Positions 1 to 7,856 of a DNA stretch of 25,387 nt are shown in pieces; the stretch's first letter is position 1, and every line of letters starts with the position of its first letter. The notes under the pieces were generated by a model, which worked only from the letters and a program-made list of their open reading frames with translations, was not told the DNA's origin and ran no database searches. Both the position numbers and the translations under genes were made by a program. Source of the stretch: Beroe ovata (taxonomy: Eukaryota; Ctenophora; Nuda; Beroida; Beroidae); assembly GCA_946803715.1 (NCBI GenBank), contig CAMPET010000011.1, forward strand, positions 364,889 to 390,275, in the 5' to 3' direction.

Positions 1-455
1 TTTCAAGTCAATCTGTCGATCCGTTTGGGAGCTATCCTCAAATGCTCACTCAAACTGACATGTTTTGGGTCGATAAGGGGTTATGGCGGCCACAAACTCA
101 GAAACTGATCATCAGATTGACGTGAAATCTTGGCTGTCCGTGAAAATGGGACGCACCAAGATGGACCAAAATTTGTTCGCAAAACGAAAACTGGTTAAGT
201 GTTTCTGGCCTTGTTTTGACGTAAAGTTCGAATCTGGAGGAATTTTGAGGCTATCTTGTCAGGAAATCGGTGAAAATTCCAGTTCCCCCTATGATGTTTT
301 TTGCAATTGTTAATCACAGATAGCTTCAAAACGGTTTGACCAATTGAATTGAAACTTGCACCACAGCTCAAGGACCATTAGAAACTCGGACAGCCCAAAT
401 TCTATGTCAATACTTTTATGGCCCCTTAATCCTTATACACCGAAATCTGATAAAC
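1..455. mobile_element. Foldback-like composite element, left edge copy
   Basis: Bases 1-143 are the 172-bp satellite monomer in reverse orientation (gagctatcctcaaatgctcac is the complement of the monomer start). Bases ~144-305 are a diverged piece of the 544-bp module (compare tgggacacac, aaagtgtttccggcc). Bases ~317-450 are the 172-bp monomer in direct orientation (accattagaaactcggacag). It lies in the intron following exon 11. The element may begin left of base 1. No transposase is seen. Confidence 0.6.
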
Positions 456-484
456 TGCTATTCTGACCTCACTGTGGTACTTAC

Positions 485-630
485 AAACATGGGTGAACTG
501 ATAATCTGATACTGGGCTGATGCTGAAACAGACTGGTCCACATGGTAACCGTTACCACCCTGTGTCAGAGTCACCTGCGCGGCTTTCTGTCGTAGTTCAT
601 TGCTCCGTTTAACTATACACTGGTATACTC
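485..630 (-). CDS. Exon 11: F and G strands of Ig domain 4, last exon visible
   Basis: The acceptor is aaatctccctcccgtag. It starts GVYQCIV (C442), followed by a G-strand ending AAQVTLTQ and about 25 linker residues. The end at 485 uses a perfect GTAAGT donor (phase 0). An alternative is a phase-1 donor (GTAACG) near 544, just after TLTQG, which would match the phase-1 borders common in Ig exons. The gene must continue to the left, because no stop codon is used. Confidence 0.8.
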
Positions 631-3600
631 CTACGGGAGGGAGATTTTGGTCATTGCCACAAGTCATTGCGTGACTTAACACTTACACCAGCCTATGACG
701 TATACCTGACACCAGTCTATGACGTATACCTGACACCAGTGTATGACGTATGCCTGACACCAGTATATGACGCATTACAACTGACACCAGTGAATGACAT
801 ATCATAACTGACACCTCTATTCTCACCAATATCATCCTCATTCGGGCTCCCAAAATCAATCGTACTCTCCAGGATCATCGTCTCTGAGTGTATCTTTGTT
901 TTAAGTGATATTCTCTTGGAGTTGGCGACCTGTCGCCCGTTCCTCAGCCAGTACATCACGGGGTTCAGACTGCTATCCACATTCTCATACCTGTAGAGGG
1001 AATGTTATTTGCACGTGATCAGGGACTGAGCCGCGCACACGCGCAGTCCTGGTATAATCACGCGTGATAAATCACGTGGCTGTTGTTGCCAAGCAACGCG
1101 CAGCAACCCTGAGTCTTTTCTCACAACTTGTCAGGGGTAAAGTCCCATGATACATTCCTAGATGATAGATTCCCCCTTACTATGTGTCATGGTAGTGACA
1201 AGTCATTATACACACCACATTATTTATTATATCCACGATCGGGAGATTTTCGCGCCGCGNATCATAGAGTAACAATTTATTATGTAAAGTGGGTCATGAC
1301 ACGTTATATCATGACAGATTGTCATGAGTAACAATATGAAGAGAGGAGTCAAGGAGGGAGCGATGATTTTACAAAGTTGCATATGATTTCATGCCCATAA
1401 TAGCTCACTGCTCAGTGATGTATCAAGAAATCAAGGCATTACAAAATTGGAAGTTCGGTAGAAATTGGCGTCGGAAATGAAGAAAAATGTTTGAGTATTG
1501 AACGACAAAACATACCACGCTATACTTACGCTGAAAGGTCGATAGCACAATCGAGTTTGAAGGGAGGGTAAGTGTTGGTTTCCATAGTTGTACCTTGGGG
1601 TACTGTAACGAAGTTTATCTGGGTTACAGGAGCCGTGATGGTCAGATACATTATGTTCATCCGATCACCTCTGTCACTGCAAGGGGAGGAAGAGTGGTGT
1701 CATAGTGAAGTGATGTCAGAGTACAGAGTGGTGTCAGTGTGAAGTGGTGTCAGAGTACAGAGTGGTGTCATGGTGAAGTGGTGTCAGCGTACAGAGTGGT
1801 GTCAGAGTGAAGATTGGTGTCAGAATGGAATGGTGTCAGGGTAAAAATTGGTGTCAGAATGGAATGGTGTCACGATGAAGTGGTCTAACTCACTTCCCAA
1901 CTGAGAGTGAGCAGGTGTACGCATGGTTATCAGTCTCATCCACATTAGTGACAATCAGTCTCCTCTTGCTATCCTCCAGCTGATACTTCTCACTCGTAGC
2001 TATAGGGAACCCTTCCTGACGGAAAAGAGAATATTCGATATGCAGGATTACAATGTGCTCAGTCATGTATTCCGAGATTCTTAAAATCTCAATACGGCAA
2101 CTGAAGCTCTCTAAATAAATCTTTTCTATCAAAACTCTTCGATCAATTCTTTGTACGATAACTCATAGCATGCATTTTCCAAGGTATGCTTGGAGGTGGA
2201 ATTAACATGAAATCAAGAAATTAATCAGGCTACATGGTCTCTGCTGTCGCACCTTGGTCCACGTTATGGAGGGTGGGGGTTTCCCGATTCCCGCACAGTA
2301 GAACTCTGCAGACCCGCCGAGCGGGCTGCTGCCCGGTACGGTGGAGAAGAGACGGGGATCAACCACATCCGTGGTCTGGACTAGACCCTGCAGGGGAATA
2401 GGGGTTACCATGGTGATGACACATGGGATAGGAGAGGGTTACCATGGTGAAGTGTGAGCACGAGTTACAGTTACCATGGTTATTGAGCAACTTACGTATA
2501 CTTTCAGTGTGTATTCACAGAGGGTGTAAGTCTCCCCATTTCGTTCTGTTTTACAGATATACCTCCCCGCGTCCGATATCTTTATATTCCTGGATGGAGG
2601 ATTGAAAGGGCCGGGTAGTGGAACATGGACCCATTATACATTCATATTTCCAGTGAGCAGTACGTCTGGATCATCCAACATTTATTTTGTTGGGAACCGA
2701 CTGTTAAGTCTAAGAAATGTTGAGATTCTTGCTCGGTTGCTCATAAAAGCGAAATTGCACTTAGCGTGACAATTGAATGAAAACACAGACCACGTCACAA
2801 TCACGTGCGATATCACGCGCTATCTTCTAGGAACGCGTGATATCACCTAGCAACGCGTGTATCGCCTAGCAACGCGTGTGAGAGACTCACATTATGATCA
2901 GAGATCCCCGGAGGACATCCCGCTCATACGTACTATCTTCCGGCATGACAAACATCCGCGGATCATCGGAGATCTTGTTCCAATTCTTATACCTGTGGGT
3001 GAAATTGTGTCGCTTATCATAATACTCAAATACATCTCGAGAAAAAATACTTCAGAATTTGTGGTCCCTCTGAATATCGTCAACAATATTTCGAAGAAGA
3101 CGAACCAATTTGCAATTTCGTGCGAAGAGAGGAATCTGGAAGCGAAAAGGAGGAAAACAACCTCAACATCTCCCTAATTCAGTCACTCACCATGATATGT
3201 CAAGTCGCGGACTACTGGGCGGGAGATCACATTCTAGCTGGATGAAGTTCTGATCCTCCTGGGCAGACTTCACCACTTTCATTGGGTCTTCCGGGGGAGA
3301 GAAGAAGTTTACCTGGGAAGAGAGGAGTGAGAGATTTGGAGGGAATTGAGAGAGATTCAGAGGGATTTCAGAGGGTGCTTTATCCGGAGAGCATTTGGTA
3401 TAGATGGACAATCTAATTGAACATCATTTATGTGTACCTCGACGTCTCATAACAGATAACACCTCAGGGAAGCAAGATAGGCCCAAGGCCAAAATTCGAT
3501 CAGGAATCGATTCAGCGTCCAAAATTACGTAGGAATCGATGGTATTTGCATGAAAATTGGCAGAAAAAAGTTTTTCGTATTTTGTGTCGTAGGTAAGGAC

Positions 3601-6600
3601 GAATATTTTGTGAATGAATCTCACACTTTGCTGCTTCGATTTTGAGGGTCTGTTACGGAGACTTAACTGGCACTCATGATGCTTTTTTGCACCAAACCGT
3701 CTCTCCTACTCTCATACTACAAATATGAACCCTTATCATGATCAACAAGACTTCATGCTCGCTGTGAAGCCACGCCCAAATCACGTTTTCAAACCCGTGG
3801 GAACAAGAACCTACAAAACACGAAAATCAATGGGACACACTTTTGCGCAAAATTTTTTTCGCGGGAAACATAACAAAGTAAAGTGTTTCCGGCCTATTTT
3901 TGGCCGTAGAATCCAAATTTGAAGGAATTTTTGAGCTAAATCACTCACAAATTGGTGAAAAATTCAATTGAACTTCAGATGTATACCTCGATGTTGACTT
4001 ACAGATAACACCTCAGGGAAGCAAGATAGGCCCAAAATTCGATCAGGAATCGATTCAGCGTCCAAAATTACGAAGGAATCGATGGTATTTGCATGAAAAT
4101 TGGCAGAAAAAAGTTTTTCGTATTTTGTGTCGTAGGTAAGGACAAAAATTTAGTGAATGAATCCCACACTTTGCTGCTTCGATTTTGAGGGTCTGTTACG
4201 GAGACTTAACTGGCACTCATGATGCTTTTTTTGCACCAAACCATCTCTCCTACTATCATACTACAAATATGTACCCTTTCCATGATCAACCAGACTTCAT
4301 GCTCGCTGTGGAGCCACGCCCAAATCACGTTTTCAAACCAGTGGAGAGCAGTACATACAAAACACGAAAATCAATGGGACACACTTTTGGGCAAAAATTT
4401 TTTCTCGACAAACATAAAAAAGTAAAGTGTTTCCGGCCTATTTTTGGCCGTAGAATCCGAATTTGAAGGAATTTTTGAGCTAAATCACTCACAAATCGGT
4501 GAAAAAATCAATTGAATTTCAGATGTATACCTTGATGTTGACTTACAGATAACACCTCAGGGAAGCAAGATAGGCCCAAAATTCGATCAGGAATCGATTC
4601 AGCGTCCAAAATTACGTAGGAATCGATGGTATTTGCATGAAAATTGGCAGAAAAAAGTTTTTCGTATTTTGTGTCGTAGGTAAGGACGAATATTTTGTGA
4701 ATGAATCTCACACTTTGCTGCTTCGATTTTGAGGGTCTGTTACGGAGACTTAACCGGCACTCATGATGCTTTTTTGCACCAAACCATCTCTCCTACTCTC
4801 ATACTACAAATATGAACCCTTATCATGATCAACCAGACTTCATGCTCGCTGTGGAGCCACGCCCAAATCACGTTTTCAAACCCGTGGGAACAAGAACCTA
4901 CAAAACACGAAAATCAATGGGACACACTTTTGCGCAAAATTTTTTTCGCGGGAAACATAACAAAGTAAAGTGTTTCCGGCCTATTTTTGGCCGTAGAATC
5001 CAAATTTGAAGGAATTTTAGAGCTAAATCACTCACAAATTGGTGAAAAATTCAATTGAACTTCAGATGTATACCTCGATGTTGACTTACAGATAACAACT
5101 CAGGGAAGCAAGATAGGCCCAAAATTCGATCAGAAATCGATTCAGCGTCCAGGTTTACGTAGGAAATGTTGGTACTTTCATGAAAATTGGCAGAAATTTT
5201 TTTTTCGTATTTCGTGTCGTAGGTTAGGACGAAAATTTAGTGAATGAATCTCACACTTTGTTGCTTCGATTTTGAGGGTCTGTTACGCAGACTTAACTGG
5301 CACTCATGGTGCCTTTTTTGCACCAAACCATCTCTCCTACTATCATACTACAAATATGAACCCTTTTCATGATCAACCAGACTTCATGCTCGCTGTGGAG
5401 CCACGCCCAAATCACGTTTTCAAACCCGTGGAGAGCAGTACATACAAAACACGAAAATCAATGGGACACACTTTTGCGCAAAAATTTTTTCTCGACAAAC
5501 ATAAAAAAGTAAAGTGTTTCCGGCCTATTTTTGGCCGTAGAATCCGAATTTGAAGGAATTTTTGAGCTAAATCACTCACAAATCGGTGAAAAATTCAATT
5601 GAATTTCAGATGTATACCTCGATGTTGACTTACAGATAACACCTCAGGGAAGCAAGATAGGCCCAAAATTCGATCAGAAATCGATTCAGATACTCACCGT
5701 TAGTTTACCACTATCACTAAGGAGAGTATAAGACACGCCATCGGTTACCATGGTAACGTTACATACGTAGTAACCAGCGTGAGCGCCATTCACACTGTAC
5801 AGCACGAGTTCAGGCCTGTCCTCGTCTGGTAATCGACTCAGCTCGTCCTTTGGAGAGAGGGTGTGACGTCATGACATTTCATACTCCCTACTATGGGCAC
5901 GTAAAATCAACTTTGGTCAAGACAGAGTGGTTATGTGCCTAGCCTGGCGAACACGGTGGAGTTCCTTGCTGTACGGCATGTTAAAACCGTGGGTTGAATT
6001 CCTTCCCCCCACGTCATGATACACACCACACGATGATAACCCCCCTCCCCCTGGACCCCACACCCCACTCCACTCACGAATTGTATGTTATCCGATAGAT
6101 CGTCGAACCTATACCAGGAGTACAGGTATGCAGCCGGGACAAGCCGTTCCGCCACGGTACAGTGCATGGTGAACGTGTCTCCTCTCTCGACTACGCTGTC
6201 CACGGGGTGACGTGCTAACTTGAGTGCTCGCAGAGCTGTGAACAAAGGGGGTGGGGTGAGGAGGAGGTGGTGTGGGGAGGGGGAGGGGGTGGTGAGGGAG
6301 GAGGGGTAAGACGAAGGGTGGTTAGGGGATCGTAGATTGGGCAAAGTTTCCGATCGTGAATGTTGGAGGAGGGTGCTTGTAGTAGATGGGGAGAAGGGGG
6401 AGAAATGGGGTGAAGTCTGGGGAAACAGATTTTGAATCCTGGATAAAACCAAATGACCAAAACTATGGACCTATTATAAAGAGGTGGAGAAGCAAACTCA
6501 CGGTTGATGCTGGGTTTGTTGGATGAATGGTTGTTGAGCATGGTAACGGGTTCACTGTTCTGTGTGAGAGTGGTGTGTAGCAACAATACCAGCACCGCGA

Positions 6601-6619
6601 GCAACATTCTCCATGCCAT
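485..6619 (-). CDS. IgSF receptor or adhesion protein, N-terminal part, 11 exons, 3' end off window
   Basis: Joining exons 6502-6619, 6078-6235, 5698-5847, 3191-3312, 2891-2992, 2496-2589, 2253-2387, 1894-2015, 1530-1676, 827-990 and 485-630 gives one open frame of 486 residues. Intron phases are 1,0,0,2,2,0,0,2,2,1 and agree at every junction. Residues 1-20 form a hydrophobic signal peptide. Four Ig-like domains follow, with core Cys/Trp/Cys at C65-W80-C121, C170-W183-C229, C279-W291-C328 and C377-W397-C442. Each has a Y-x-C F-strand motif: YVC, YIC, YTC, YQC. Known for the family: such ectodomains act at the cell surface in adhesion or ligand binding. Not visible: transmembrane segment, kinase, phosphatase or other C-terminal domain, and stop codon. 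Domain 3 is the most I-set-like. I do not recognise an orthologue, so no symbol is given. The exon-intron model is inferred from splice motifs only. Confidence 0.88.
684..820. repeat. 24-27 bp minisatellite in intron 10
   Basis: About five units built around ctgacaccagtctatgacgt, with later units slightly longer and more diverged. It occupies most of the 196-nt intron and begins about 12 nt after the 5' splice site. Confidence 0.85.
827..990 (-). CDS. Exon 10: middle of Ig domain 4
   Basis: The acceptor is cattccctctacag and the donor is GTGAGA at 826 (phase 1). It encodes residues 384-437. The C-strand reads PVMYWLRNGRQV (W397) and the exon ends SPNEDDI, one residue before the F-strand. The split Gly codon completes DDIGVYQC with exon 11. 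Confidence 0.87.
991..1529. other. Intron 9: palindrome-rich, contains an N
   Basis: This 539-nt intron holds a cluster of cacgtg, cgcgtga and gttgccaagcaac motifs at about 1011-1110, a single N at 1260 and otherwise unremarkable A/T-rich sequence. The short plus-strand open frame across the N is not supported as a gene. Confidence 0.6.
1530..1676 (-). CDS. Exon 9: end of Ig domain 3 (with RGD) and start of Ig domain 4
   Basis: The acceptor is cctccccttgcag and the donor is GTAAGT at 1529. Both ends are phase 2. It encodes residues 335-382, too short an open stretch to stand out without splicing. It starts with DRGDRM, an RGD tripeptide at residues 336-338, and continues into the G-strand MYLTIT. 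The linker and the B-strand of the next domain (FKLDC, C377) follow. Confidence 0.86.
1690..1886. repeat. ~17-18 bp minisatellite filling intron 8
   Basis: About eleven units with the core agtggtgtcag occur between the acceptor of exon 9 and the donor of exon 8, leaving little unique intron sequence. Confidence 0.85.
1894..2015 (-). CDS. Exon 8: second half of Ig domain 3
   Basis: The acceptor tattctcttttccgtcag is very strong and the donor is GTGAGT at 1893 (phase 2). It encodes residues 294-333 and part of N334. The segment RRLIVTNVDETDNHAYTC holds the E- and F-strands with C328. Open frame continues upstream of the acceptor to about 2150, but only this acceptor gives a sensible C-to-C' join with exon 7 (WTK then EGFPI). 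Confidence 0.87.
2253..2387 (-). CDS. Exon 7: first half of Ig domain 3
   Basis: The acceptor is tattcccctgcag and the donor is GTGCGA at 2252, the weakest donor in the gene. Both ends are phase 0 and there are 45 codons, residues 249-293. It shows the I-set pattern AEFYC (C279), GKPPPSITW (W291), TK. Confidence 0.86.
2404..2479. repeat. Three gttaccatgg units in intron 6
   Basis: gttaccatgg starts at 2404, 2438 and 2470 (spacing 34 and 32). These form most of the 108-nt intron between exons 6 and 7. The motif is part of the palindrome gttaccatggtaac that also occurs in exon 3. Confidence 0.75.
2496..2589 (-). CDS. Exon 6: F and G strands of Ig domain 2
   Basis: The acceptor is caatcctccatccag and the donor is GTAAGT at 2495 (phase 0). 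It encodes residues 218-248, with the textbook motif SDAGRYIC (C229). A second cysteine (C241), on the predicted G-strand in TLCEY, is not part of the canonical Ig disulfide and could pair with another chain or domain. Confidence 0.88.
2790..2880. repeat. 19-20 bp cctagcaacgcgtg repeat in intron 5
   Basis: ctag(g/c)aacgcgtg occurs at 2827, 2847 and 2866, with further atcacgcg and atcacgtg relatives to the left. It is CpG-rich against an A/T-rich background and sits next to the 5' splice site of exon 5. Confidence 0.75.
2891..2992 (-). CDS. Exon 5: middle of Ig domain 2
   Basis: The acceptor is caatttcacccacag and the donor is GTGAGT at 2890. Both ends are phase 2. It encodes residues 184-216, starting YKNWNKIS directly after W183 and ending GSLII, the E-strand. 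The other two frames contain stops or lack Ig features. Confidence 0.87.
3191..3312 (-). CDS. Exon 4: first third of Ig domain 2
   Basis: The acceptor has a long pyrimidine tract ending ctctcttcccag, and the donor is GTGAGT at 3190 (phase 2). It encodes residues 143-182 and the first two bases of W183. The B-strand reads FIQLEC (C170), followed by RLDIS and the split Trp codon. The Trp completes only with the next exon, which supports the junction. Confidence 0.88.
3420..5690. repeat. 544-bp satellite array inside intron 3
   Basis: The anchor acagataac(a/c)(a/c)ctcaggg starts at 3452, 4001, 4545, 5088 and 5632 (spacing 549, 544, 543, 544). Units 1 and 3 share features (ggaacaagaacc, cgcgggaaacataac), as do units 2 and 4 (gagagcagtacatac, ctcgacaaacataaa), giving an A-B-A-B higher-order repeat of about 1.09 kb. 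A partial fifth unit ends ~8 nt from the splice donor of exon 3. Open frames of 65-93 codons recur in every unit, but diverged relatives elsewhere carry stops in this frame, so I treat them as non-coding. Confidence 0.92.
5698..5847 (-). CDS. Exon 3: second half of Ig domain 1
   Basis: The acceptor is ctctctccaaag and the donor is GTGAGT at 5697; both ends are phase 0. Its 50 codons cover residues 93-142, including the F-strand motif HAGYYVC (C121) and an adjacent N-glycosylation sequon NVT. A perfect palindrome gttaccatggtaac lies in the coding sequence at 5744-5757. The intron after this exon becomes satellite DNA about 8 nt past the splice donor. Confidence 0.88.
6078..6235 (-). CDS. Exon 2: first half of Ig domain 1
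   Basis: The acceptor is ttgttcacag at 6236 and the donor is GTGAGT at 6077 (phase 0). It encodes residues 41-92. The B-strand reads TFTMHC (C65) and the C-strand SWYRF (W80). The intron downstream is G-rich next to the donor, with several runs of four or more G in the transcript strand. The intron upstream is C-rich and forms an unusually long pyrimidine tract. Confidence 0.88.
6240..6330. other. Purine-rich (G-rich) tract in intron 1
   Basis: Runs such as gggggtggggtgaggagg lie on the plus strand, so the transcript is C/T-rich just before the exon 2 acceptor. The second copy at about 6990-7070 is shorter and accounts for much of the length difference between the two copies. Confidence 0.7.
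6502..6619 (-). CDS. Exon 1: signal peptide
   Basis: The ATG at 6619 opens M-A-W-R followed by a long Leu/Val run, then TLTQ, a typical secretory signal. It encodes residues 1-39 plus the first base of codon 40 and ends at a GTGAGT donor (phase 1). The mature N-terminus carries a possible N-glycosylation sequon (NHS). An in-frame TAG lies 18 nt upstream, within a good 3' splice site (tctctctgtag, exon start 6637). The exon may therefore begin at 6637 after a non-coding leader exon. If it were joined to a phase-0 upstream exon, six further in-frame residues (GLCVGS) would precede the Met. Confidence 0.85.
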
Positions 6620-6926
6620 ACTGCCAACACACAGCCCCTACAGAGAGATATGTGATGAGGTGAAGAGGAAATGGTTTGAATCTCAATGAGGGAAGTATTG
6701 AACACAAAACTTGACTGATAAAAGGTAAGTTCGGGGTACAGGGAAGGAAGTGCTATTGAACACAATACTTGACTGATAAAACGTGGAACAGTTAACTTTG
6801 AGATGCAATGAGTTCAATCTTCGCGGTCATGATAATATAGAATAGTTCTAAATGAATAACAGCAAATTATCTGCAGCTGAGTAATCTAAAAATCAAAGGG
6901 AATTATATCGGACCATCGCAAACAAN

Positions 6927-6985
6927 GTCTCCTCTCTCGACTACGCTGTCCACGGGGTGCCGTGCTAACTTGAGTGCTCGCAGAG
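6927..6985 (-). pseudogene. Truncated second copy of exon 2
   Basis: It has the same acceptor (ctgtttacag) and encodes the first 19 full codons of exon 2, up to ERGD, identical in protein; Arg CGT versus CGG is a synonymous change. The exon is cut at the N at 6926, before its B-strand cysteine. The break is most simply an assembly edge, not a biological truncation. Confidence 0.7.
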
Positions 6986-7207
6986 CTGTAAACAGAGGGG
7001 GGAGGAGGAGGAGGTGAGGGGGGGGTGAGAGGTGGTGTGGGGGGTGAGGGTAAGACGAAGGGTGGTGAGGGGATCGCAAAGTTTCCGATCGCCAATGTTG
7101 GGAGATGGGGAAGAAATGGGGTTAAGTCTGGGGAGTCAGACGTTTTGGAAACAGATTTTGAATTGAAACCATTGACCTGTTTTGAAGAAGTGAAGAAGCA
7201 AACTCAC

Positions 7208-7331
7208 GGTTGATGCTAGGTTTGTTGGATGAATGTTTGTTGAGCATGGTAACGGGTTCACTGTTCTGTGTGAGAATGCTGTGTAGCAACAATACCAGCA
7301 ACACAAGCAACATTCTCCATGCCTCAACCAT
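7208..7331 (-). CDS. Second copy of the signal-peptide exon
   Basis: This is a near copy of 6502-6619: ATG, hydrophobic core, the same NSEPVTML segment and the same phase-1 GTGAGT donor. Differences are a 6-bp in-frame insertion after Met (adding Val-Glu), Ala to Val and Thr-Thr to Ser-Ile in the hydrophobic segment, and Asn to Lys further on. All preserve a working signal. It lies upstream of a partial exon 2 copy that is cut by an N. It may be the other allele, an alternative first exon or the start of a paralogue. Confidence 0.75.
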
Positions 7332-7600
7332 ACTGTCAACACACAGCCCCTACAGAGAGACATGTGATGAGGTGAAGAGGTGAGTTTGGGGTACGGGGAA
7401 GGAAGTCCTATTGAACACAATACTTGACTGATAAAACGTGGAACAGTCAACTTTGAGAAGTGAAACGAATGCAATGAGTTCAATCTGCCGACTTCGCGAT
7501 CATGATAATATAGAATAGTTCTAAATGAACAACAGCAAATAATCCGCAGCTGAATAATCTAAAAATCAAAGGGAATTATATCGGACCATCGCAAACAAAG

Positions 7601-7856
7601 GGATGCTATCATGACAGGAAATCACTCTGATGACAGTGGGTAAAGACCTGTGAATCTCTCTCTCCTCTATAATAATCATAGGNCCCCCCCCCCCCATAAT
7701 CCATATGTTAGGGAGTGGGGACAGGGGGTTTTACATCAATGAGATTCATCACTCGACAGTTTATTATAATGAGAATTTAGATTTAGAAGCTATACAAGAA
7801 GACAGGAAGGAGGGAGTGAGGGTAACACGTCTTGATCTCCACTGCTGATGACCAGT
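7601..7856. other. Upstream flank with homopolymer gap
   Basis: An N at 7683 is followed by about 13 C. On the minus strand a strong pyrimidine-tract acceptor (ccttcctgtcttcttgtatag) lies at 7790, with AATAAA about 20-25 nt beyond it. No TATA box or other promoter element is recognisable upstream of the signal exon copies. Confidence 0.5.

Larger units (their letters stand above)
6177..7600. repeat. Two adjacent copies of the gene's 5' end (6177-6925 and 6927-7600)
   Basis: Both copies run through the start of exon 2, the purine-rich intron 1, the signal exon and about 300 bp of upstream flank. Copy one ends ...accatcgcaaacaa at 6925. The same string recurs at 7585-7598 and there continues into new sequence. 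Copy two starts gtctcctctctcgac at 6927, matching 6177. Copy one also has an extra ~60-bp internal duplication around 6670-6730. The single N at 6926 sits exactly at the join. Confidence 0.85.

Noticed and set aside
2857-3177. Plus-strand 106-codon open frame
   Set aside because: It lies opposite exon 5, which fits the Ig gene on the minus strand; the start is within the cctagcaacgcgtg repeat.
3424-4711. Minus-strand frames in the satellite (RFIHKIFVLTYDTKYEKLF) as genes
   Set aside because: They lie inside satellite units, are lost in unit 4 by small changes and have no splice support.
3725-5553. Repeated plus-strand open frames of 65-93 codons (PRPNHVFKP...KVKCFRPIF) as a protein family
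   Set aside because: They occur once per satellite unit. A and B units differ at all codon positions, and the diverged copy near 24780-24960 has a stop and indels in this frame. Conservation is by array homogenisation.
6463-6765. 100-codon minus-strand frame overlapping the signal exon
   Set aside because: It is in a different frame from the signal peptide, and its counterpart in the second copy is disrupted by the internal indel.
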